DNA of 64,000 nucleotides from Undaria pinnatifida. Taxonomy: Eukaryota > Sar > Phaeophyceae > Laminariales > Alariaceae. Below the pieces are notes generated by a model, which saw only the letters and a list, made by a program, of their open reading frames with translations, had not been told where the DNA came from and did no database searches. The DNA lies in the NCBI GenBank assembly GCA_012845835.1, contig JABAKD010000021.1, positions 11,395,199-11,459,198 on the forward strand. The letters are read 5' to 3'. Every line of letters starts with the position of its first letter. The stretch's first letter is position 1. Positions 52,782 to 61,700 of the stretch are shown here, one piece after another. Both the position numbers and the translations under genes were made by a program.

Positions 52782-52984
52782 CGGGACTTTTCGCGGGTCA
52801 GGTCATCTCTCGCGGGTAGGGTCGGATCAGGGCGATCCGTCCCGACCAGAGAGAGTTGAAAACCTCGCGACCCGACCCGACCCGACCCGACCCGTGAGAT
52901 TTCGAGCACCTCATGACCCGACCCGTGACATTTTGAAATATCGCAACCCGCGGGTCGGGTTCAAGCCCCGTGAAAAGCCCTGAC
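52782..52984. mobile_element. GGGTC-rich element with inverted ends, copy 2
   Basis: Left end ACGGGACTTTTCGCGGGTC and right end CCCCGTGAAAAGCCCTGAC. The interior has about six consecutive GACCC words near 52860-52895. It begins about 25 bp from the open frame at 52551-52757. Confidence 0.62.
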
Positions 52985-54200
52985 AAGCATTTTACGGCCA
53001 AAAGTGAATATGGCATTCTGCATATCCGCCCGTCTATCTTCCGGCCGACAATCGTCGAAAGAAAAAATCGTACGTACATGCTCAGGTTTCCAACAACCGG
53101 CGCGCATACACTTGGCGGGGTTTGCTTGCTACGTCCCGTTCCCTTTCTTTAATCACGCTGTCTCTACATGTCTCTTTTTTCGCATATGCCTCGCCAAAAA
53201 AAAAAAAAAAAAAAGCAGACAAAAATGGAGAACAATCGTGACCCATGCGCTACTATAGTATACCGCAGCCCACAGTTCCTACTTCCGTAATGACGGCATT
53301 TACGCTACGGTAGCATTGCTATCCAGCGGACCACTAATCTCCCGCATCAACGCCGCGTCCTCGTCTCACCCTGATCCCCTTTTACACGAAGAAGGAAAGC
53401 CTCCCGCGTTCGACAGTACAAACCCCTCACAAAGCGCCCTGCGTCAACACGTTTTTCAGCGCGGGTGCAGATATGGGTCCGATCCTTATTCCCGGACCAA
53501 CACAGCCCAGCAGCAGAGGAATCGCCGACTAAAGCACGCAACAGCTAAAAAATAAAACTAACCGTCTACGAAATCAACGAATGAAAAAGTCCAGGCCCGC
53601 CCAGACTGACGATGATTCGTGCAGCCCAGCAACCGAGTCGTCTATATACGCCGAGCAGCCTCGCAGTCGAGTGCCACTTGCTCAAACAAGCCCGTCATTG
53701 GGCAAAAGAAAACGCTCACGACCGAGATCGCAAAGATAGCAAAAGCACGAAACCTTGCGGTTGTCGCCAACGCTCACGCTGTCGCAAACGTTGTACCACG
53801 GCGGCGTTGTAGGCCTCCTCGCGACATAATGATAATCGGCCATCGGTTATAACGGGCGTTGGTCTTTAGCGGCAAGGTACAGATATCCATGCCAGACGGG
53901 TGCGCACGGGGGAATACCTACCCTCCCTCCTAACCTCGTTTACATTATTCCCTCTTGGCTGCCCCTCTGCGTATGCACACTCCTTCAAAACCGCTACGAA
54001 AGTTCCCGTTTACTCTTTGGCGACAACCGATCCCAAAAACCTACGCTTCTAGCAAAATAACAAAGCCAAAAATGGCAAAAACAAAACGAAAACAGGCGAA
54101 AAAAAGACGACCGCTGTGTTGGACTCTCCCCGTGCATCTCATCAATTTCGCGACCTCGTGCCTACTTTCACTACGAGCAGGCGCAACCCCCGCGAGTCTG
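52985..54200. other. Intergenic sequence, nothing recognised
   Basis: Between the GGGTC element and the 160-bp tandem repeat. Short open frames here have no motif, splice or repeat support. Confidence 0.4.
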
Positions 54201-54204
54201 TTGT

Positions 54205-54700
54205 GCAAAACAAAAACAATCCAACACCCCCCCCCTCTCCTCTTCCCTGCACCCGCCTCCTCCGAACCAGAGGAATAGACCGTTTCGAAAGATTTTTCGG
54301 GGAAGAAACATTATACATTCCGCCTTAAGACAGTTCGGCGAAGAAACCTTACGAGGCTGAGCTTTTTTCGCAATACAACAACCAATAACGCCCCCCCCCC
54401 TTCCCCCACCCCGCACCCGTCCCCCCCAAACCAGAGGGATAGATCGTACGAGTATGCACTGCGCCTAAAGACGTGTAGGGGTAGAATCATACATTCCGCC
54501 TAAAAACATTTCGGGAGAACAACTATACGAGTAAATTATCCAACAACCTCCCCCCCCCCTTCACCTTTCCCGCAAACGTATTCTCCAACCCAGAGAAGTA
54601 GACCGTACTCGTTTTGCCGAAAGATGCTTCCTTCGGTGCAGAAAACATTATACATTCCGCCTAAAGATAGTTTGGCGGAGAAGTGTTATTAACCTTGACC
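54205..54700. repeat. About 160-bp tandem repeat, three diverged units
   Basis: Each unit has a C homopolymer (CAACA.CCCCCCCCC), AACCAGAG..ATAGA.CGTA or AACCCAGAGAAGTAGACCGT, ACATTATACATTCCGCCTAA and TTCGG.GAGAA. Confidence 0.72.
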
Positions 54701-54959
54701 ATGTACACCCGTCCGTCCCGTGCCGCCGCCGCCCGCACCCTGTGTTGCCCTTGTCGAAGTGGTTCTCCACCACCCGTACCGTTACGTACGTTACCGACCC
54801 CCTTTTTTCGCGTGTATACACCACCACGACCCCGCGTTTAGGCTGATCGGTTAACCAATCAACCGACCGGCCTGACCTATTAGCCCACTGACTCGGCGGC
54901 CCATATTTCTATATCTCTCGTTACTCCTAGTGCTTGCGGTTCACAGCGGCTGCCTGCTC

Positions 54960-55410
54960 CTGCTCAACAAAGTCCTACTCGTAAGCTATTCAGCTCTTCG
55001 TCGTTGTTTTCGATTTCGTCCTCGTCTTTGCCTCCCACCCCACACCACCGCGGCCATCGCAGCCCCTGCTGCCACTGCTGCTCCTGCTGCTGTTGCTCCA
55101 GCCCAATAAAGTCCTACTCGTACGCTATTCCAGCTCTTATTATTCGCCTTGACCGTCGTTGTTTTCGCTTTCGTCTTCGCCTCCCACGCCACCGCCACCA
55201 CCACCACTGCAGCCACTGTTGCTGCTCCTGCTGCTGCCGACGCTGCTCAAGAAAGTCCTACTCGTGTGCTACCCCAGCTCTTATTCTTCGCCTTTATAGT
55301 CGTATTTTTCGCTCTCGTCTTCGCCTGCCACGCCACCAATGCCACCGCTGCAACCACTGCTGCTGCTGCCGCTGCTGCTGCTGCTGGTATCCGACGATGC
55401 CGCTGATGAT
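54960..55410. repeat. About 150-bp tandem repeat that includes the DUF1415 gene's stop codon
   Basis: Three units share GTCCTACTCGT..GCTATTCCAGCTCTTATT, CGTCGTTGTTTTCG or CGTATTTTTCGCTCTCG, TCTTCGCCTCCCACGCCACC and a CTG-rich tract. Read on the minus strand, the unit nearest the gene encodes its Ser/Gly tail and stop. The next two lie beyond the stop, presumably in the 3' UTR. Confidence 0.78.
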
Positions 55411-55622
55411 ACCGACGACGTCGTCGTCGACCTTCGCGCCTTAGGGTTAAAAGCCGTACCCTGCGTCCGCAGCCCGTGGTAGCAGATGTGAAGCGTCGGG
55501 AAGGGGGAGCGAGTGAAGCGGTGGTCAAGCGGGGACGCATCGCTGACGGTCTCGGGGTGGAACGCCTCCACGGAAATGTCGTGCTCCATCGGCAGGTGCT
55601 TCAGGCCTCGGTTTAGGGTGTC
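55281..55622 (-). CDS. DUF1415 gene last exon (FHP and RSPFPTLH motifs, Ser-rich tail, stop)
   Basis: Acceptor GCCCCAACAG|GACACC. Encodes DTLNRGLKHLPMEHDISV, AFHPETVSDASPLDHRF, TRSPFPTLHICYHG, then about 60 residues of Ser/Thr/Gly-rich tail ending DESEKYDYKGEE and TAA at 55283-55281. The tail from the SSSSGS segment onward is a unit of the tandem repeat at 54960-55410. Confidence 0.8.
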   Translation of the reverse strand, partial: DTLNRGLKHLPMEHDISVEAFHPETVSDASPLDHRFTRSPFPTLHICYHGLRTQGTAFNPKARRSTTTSSVSSAASSDTSSSSSGSSSSGCSGGIGGVAGEDESEKYDYKGEE

Positions 55623-55694
55623 CTGTTGGGGCGGCGAGAGACATAAAGGGCCAAAGAGATACAGAGAGGTAGACCAAGCCCGGGATAGAAACGG

Positions 55695-55729
<35 letters not shown>

Positions 55730-58700
55730 ACAGGCAGGCAGGCAGGCAGGCAGGCAGACAGGCAGGCAGGCAGACAGGCAGGCAGGCAGGCAGGCAGACA
55801 GGCAGGCAGGAAAACAAGCAAAAAGAGAGACAGGGAGGAAAAGATAATGGCGTGTTGAGACGTGTGGTCGCCAGGGAACATGCCGGCTTCATCCCAAGCT
55901 TTCCTAGGTAGATTGGCACATGGACCGTGCGAGGTATACGAATCGCTGGTGCAGATAGATCAGCCAATACAGCGGCCAGCCTCTGCTCTTCATCGGTGCG
56001 TGGGGCCAACTCTAACGGCGGGACTTTATAAGGACCCACCACTACCAACACCATCACTACCAAAACGAATGACGTGTTGAGACTTGTGGTCGCCAGGGGA
56101 CGTCCTGGGCTCATCCCAGGCGTTCCTAGGTAGATGGATATATAGACCTTGCGAGGTACAACGGATTGCTGGTGCTGCTGGATCAGCGCACACAGTGGCC
56201 AGTCTCTATTTTTCGTCGGTGCATGGGGTAAACTCAAAAGGCGAAACTTCTAGGGGGCGCACCACCAACACTACCACCAACAACATTAACACCAACACCA
56301 ACACCAACACCACCACCACCAACGTCAACACCAACGCCAACAACACCTCCCGATACCAACACCAACACCGCCACCGCCTACAACATCAGTAACGGCAGGG
56401 AAGCGGGCAACACCAACAAAAAAAAACAAAAAATTGCATCTCACCTTAAACCGAAAGAACGCGTCGGAGCTGTAGGTGGCTAGGTCTGGCGTTACCAATA
56501 AGGCTCCGTAGCACGGAGCGGAGCTGGAACTGTAGTCTGCGGGTGGCGCAAAAGTAGTTTCACAAGCAAGCAGGAGCGCCCGCGCCGCGGCGTGGCGGGG
56601 TGAGAAAGGGGCGAAGGGTCAGCGAGACGGGACCTGACAAAATAATCTACGTGGTAATGAAAAACGTTTTTGGAAAACGTTTGCCTTTGTAAAAGTGGGC
56701 ATGACAAATGTAGACAGTCTTCACAAACGTTCTTGAAAATCTTTTACTTTTGAAAACAAAAACATCATGTGGAACATGACAGGGCGTGGAGGCTCCAACG
56801 GCATGGGCAACCCCCCCCCCCCACCCCACCCCCCACCTCCTCCATCCCTACTCACCTTCGGTCGGCACGCTGCAGCCCCTACTGGCCGCTCTGCCCGCCA
56901 TCTCCATGATGACTTCCCAAGCATCGCCGTAGGCCTCCTCTGGAGTTTCAGAGCGAGCCACGATGTACTGCGATATCTGTTTCGGCAAAAATATCGGTGG
57001 AACACAATTGTTAGAAACAATCGTTAGGACAACGCATTCGAACGTACGGCGTCGTGCTGCCGTATTTTCTGCTTCCGGGGAACGTGGGGCGCACGACGGA
57101 CCGTGATACGCACGCGAGCGCCGCCGACACGATCACAGTGCCCCAACCACCACCACCACCACAACTGCAATCACCATCGCCACCATCACGAAACTCCCCA
57201 GACTTACCAAACACGCTCATGACCAACAAACACAGGAAAAACGACAGTTTAACGCGCCCACTCACATCCTTCATCCTCTTCACCAACTCCTTCCCCGGCA
57301 TAAAAACGCCTCCAGCGCTCCCCCCCTCCCAGGCCCCTTCCCCCTCCTTCCCCGTTCCCACCACCACCGTCTCCTCTTGTTTCTGCTCGTTAGCCTCTTC
57401 CTGCTCCTTCACGACTCCACCGCGCCTGTCCTCTTCTCGAACCGTCACACGTTCCGCCGCTTGTGTGAAGGCATGCTTTAGCCCTCCCGCGGCGGCCGTA
57501 AATCTCGGTGCGGCCGGTCGATTGCGGGGCGTGATCTCTGCGACACCCGGGGCCACCAAAAACGAAAAAAAAGAAAAAACATTAAAACAAAGATTGTACT
57601 TCGTAGGCGTGCTTTGGGGGTAGGGGGGTGGGGGGTGGAGTGAGGGTGGCAGGGGGGGGGGTGGGGAGAAAACTGAAAACAGGGGTGGTTGGCGGGGAGA
57701 ACGGGAGTCGGCAGAAAAAGGAAAAACTGAGAGTGGGGGTGGGGATGTGACGGGGTGGGGTAGGGTGACGTGGGTGCATAAAGGTACGGGACAAGAGGAG
57801 GAGGGCTACCAAAAGCAGCGAACTAGGGCGAACTCCAAAGTCAAGCCTCACCATTAAGCTTGCCCCCGGGGGTGGCAGAAGAGGCAGCCGTTGCGGTTCC
57901 CTCGTGGCTCTCTCGTGGTTGCCGTCAACAAAGCCACAACAACCCCGACCGTCCTACCTCATCACAATTACAACACCTCCCACACCAAAAGGAAACAGCA
58001 GCTAAGCCATCATAAAACGTGAAGCCTCCCCCCCCCCTCTTTCCCCTCCCCCAGCCCCGATCTGCCCTCACGATGGGGTTGCAAGGCAAACCTTCGGGCT
58101 CGGAGCCACCCGCAAGGCCGCTGCCCCGGTCTGATGTAGTGCAACGGCGAGCCAGAAAAAAACAAAAAAAGACAACAGTGGGCACTAAAGCTCGTGTTAC
58201 TACGAGCGCAGACCAATGATACATCCCAACACCGCTACTGGTGCCACCGGACCTTGTGAGCTCATCAGGTTCGCGGCGAGAGCCCCTCCAGAAGCTGCCT
58301 CCGCTTCCTCCTCCTCCGCTGCAGCCGCAGCCACAGCAGCAGCCGCCTCCGCCGCGGTCGGCGGTTTAAACGCCGAAAACCTGACCCGATCCAAAAGAGA
58401 AAAAAAAAGCAGAAGCGGGAAGAGTATATACATTAGGTTGGAGAAAACTTTCGCTCTTTTGACGATTGGTACGAAAAACGAACAACCGTTTTTTTCATGA
58501 TCGGTAGGAAACGACCCTTTTTTTTCTCATCTGTTGGAACCGATCTTGTTTCTGTGATCGGTAGAAACGACCGGGAACAAAAAATAAGAGTACAACATGA
58601 GATCCAAGAGAAATTAATCCTTGTGAGAGATCCGATCAGTAAGAAACGGCCGTGTACGCTATGCGTGCATGCTTACATGTCTGGGCATAAACGGAGCATA

Positions 58701-61700
58701 TACGCTAACCATCTTGTAGCAAGATGTGCTATTTTCTCGCACGTGCACAATCGTGGAGGGCGAGCATGTGATGCACCATGTCCGAGTATGTGACTCTTTA
58801 TGTCCAGGGTTTTTCACGGGTCAAGAACCGGTCCGTGGGTCGCACCTGGAGGATTTCAAAAAGTCGTGGGTCGAGTCGGGACGGGACGGGTCGGGTCGGG
58901 TCGGGTCGGGTCGGGTCGGGTCGGGTCGGGTCGGGTCGGGTCGGGTCGGGTCGGGTCGGGTCGGGTCGGGTCGGGTCGGGTCGGGTCGGGTCGGGTCGGG
59001 TCGGGTCAGGTGGTGTTCGAAAAAATCTCACGGGTCGCGTCGCTTTTATCCGATCCGATCCGCGAAAAGTGATCCGACCCATGAACAGCCTTAGAACACT
59101 CGTGCTCGAAAAAAGATCGCTGACAAGGTGTATAGCGGGGAAAAACCTATCCTTGCAAAACAATAGTCCAAAACGGATCGATGTTGGAAGCGATTGTTCG
59201 AAAAGTGGCAAAAAGCACGATCTCGAACAAAAAGATCGGTAACAAGGTGGCGGGCAAAACCGGTTCTTGCTAAAAAAAAAGATTCGAAACGGCACGGTGG
59301 AAAAAAAACGTTCGAAAGGGGTCGTCGCTCACAATATTGAAAAGGGAGCATGAAAAAAGGAACCTGCAGGAAACGGTCGTTGGAATTAAAGAAGAAAAAA
59401 AAAAAAAACGGAAGCAAAAGATCGACAGAAACAATTATCCAAAAGGGATCGTGTGGATACCACACCCCCTTCCCCCAGACAATACCGCATCAGTACACAC
59501 ACGTTCATGGTCATCAGAGGTTCCAGACTCCGTTCCGTGCTGAACCGAGGTACCGACCCACCTCGGCGTGTCCTCCACACCGTGACTACACAAGAGAGAA
59601 TCTGGTAGAGGCACAGCCCCACATTGGCGTCGACGGCAGGACACAGCCCCACAGTCCGCTTATTTATTTATTTGTTTGTTTTTCTTCATCCCATTTAATA
59701 TCGTCGCACTTCTCTCGCGCTCCCTTCCAGTAGTAACTCAGACCCGGGGTCACATAGCGGGCCCTCCTCCCCACTCCCCACTACGGTACGTGCCTTCATT
59801 TTTATCGCGAGAAAACTTTAGTACGTTCTTCCCTTGTCGACTCGCATCGAACTGCGATATATGACAGCACTACTTGGAGTTAATGAACGTTATTTTGCCA
59901 CTTGGGAAAAATGAATGCTGATTTGTGCCAAAGGGTGGTATATTTCCGATTTTGTTACCTTCCACCGCCGTGTGCGGCCGGGTGCTGACTCCCGCCGGCG
60001 CCCGAAGGCAGCGGGTTAAAGGAGGCGGTAGAATGCGGGGACGTGCTCTTGCCAGCCCCTGCCATCTTTAGTTGCATGGCCGCCGCCGCATCGCTTTCGG
60101 CTGCGTCCTTAAGCACCCCCTTCAGCCACTCCTGAGGACAACAAGAAGAGGAAAAAATAAGCACAAACAAGCAAACCCGTCGATTGCAGCTGGTGTAGAA
60201 CGGAGGGGGGACGAGTGCCTGCTATGTGACCCCGGATCTGAGTTGTGCGAAAAGGGAGGGAAGTGGAGAAAAAACGCCGAGAGGATCTAGACCTCTAAAT
60301 GGGATGGGGGGGAGCGCATTCACTATCGTAAGCAATACGACGGAGAGATGCTTTTGGTTTAGGGGCAAATATACCCACAACCCGGTTTTCATTCTCGTGC
60401 ACATGTGATAGGTACTGTAAGATAGGGCCCCAGTAACCGACACAGGCCTGTCTCTTGCAGGCCTCTCTACTAGCCGGGTTCACAAGATGGTCACTCACTT
60501 GTATTAGAGAAGCTCTTGTATTAATCCCATCAGCCACGGATAGAACCGAGCGCTATTCGCGTGGAAATTCGTGCAGCAATTGCACCATTCCCTTTTCCCT
60601 ACGCGCACATACATGCCTTCAAAGGCGTGTGAAACCCTTTCTATACCGTGTCCGCATCCTGCATCCTTTTGTCTTGCTAGGCTCCCGGGGCAACGACGAC
60701 CAAACCTTAGGTGACTAAGGCAAAGTATCCCTAAACAGACTTGCCTGTGGAGCAGCTGTATACCCCACGGCGTGCGCGACACATTGTCATTGGCAGATAA
60801 TCCCTTACCTGAATCGCCTTTTGAGCAGCCGCATACCCTACCCTACGGCGTGCGCGACACATCGTCATTGGTCGAGAATCCCCTACCTGAATCGCCTAAT
60901 GAGCAGCTGTTTACCCGACGGCGTGCGCGACACATCGTCATTGGCAGATAATCCCTTACCTGAATCGCCTATTGAGCAGCTGCATACCCTACCCTACGGC
61001 GTGCGCGACACATCGCCATTGCCCTCTTTTGGGGCGCGGGGAGGGGGTTGCTGTCTTCGCTCCCTCCCACACGATACAGAAAACACACAGGACCAACGTT
61101 ACGGTAAAAGAGTTGCGCCATTTGGTTTTTTATGAGACACCTCACAATATATACAGCACCTAAAACCTGACTTGAGAGGGAAAAACGAAAAAAGCATGAA
61201 CAACCCCATGGTCTAGGTGTACAAAGCACAAAAATGAATGAATGAATAAATACTGCCACCCCGACGAACGACATTGGGTTAACGCCTTTGCAGCTGGAAC
61301 CCCTTTTTGTGGAACAAAACTACTTGGAAATAGTATAGGGAACGCTTTCGGGGCCCTAAAGGGGTTAAGGAGACCCCATTTCAGAAAATATTATGGCCAA
61401 AACGTGCTGTGTACCTCTATTGTATGGCGCGCGTCACAGCACTCGCCTGCGTGTTCTGCATGATCTCCAGGCTACTCTCCGGAACCCCTTTCCCCGCCAG
61501 GAGGTGCTGTCGCTGTTGCTGCCGATCCCCGGAACTTCCGACAACTTTGTCCTCTGCCCCGTACGACGCCGCCATCTTGTACGCCGCCTCCAGGGAAGAC
61601 CTTCGCTCAGAAAAAGCAAAAACAAAACAAAACGAAACAAATTTTGACGCAAATGACGCAAAAAAAAAATGAAACTGAATTCGTCAGTCATCTCAGTCCG

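Noticed and set aside
55004..55444. Plus-strand Ser/Cys/His-rich frames over the CTG repeat
   Set aside because: Antisense to the Ser-rich tail and 3' repeat of the DUF1415 gene.
55623..56237. Long Cys/Leu/Pro-rich minus-strand frame upstream of the DUF1415 last exon
   Set aside because: It is produced by the GGCA microsatellite and a duplicated intron segment. The acceptor at 55622 separates it from the real exon.
58798..59295. Minus-strand frame of repeated DPTRP and plus-strand frames of repeated GSGRV
   Set aside because: A pure consequence of the GGGTC pentamer array; translates repetitively in every frame.
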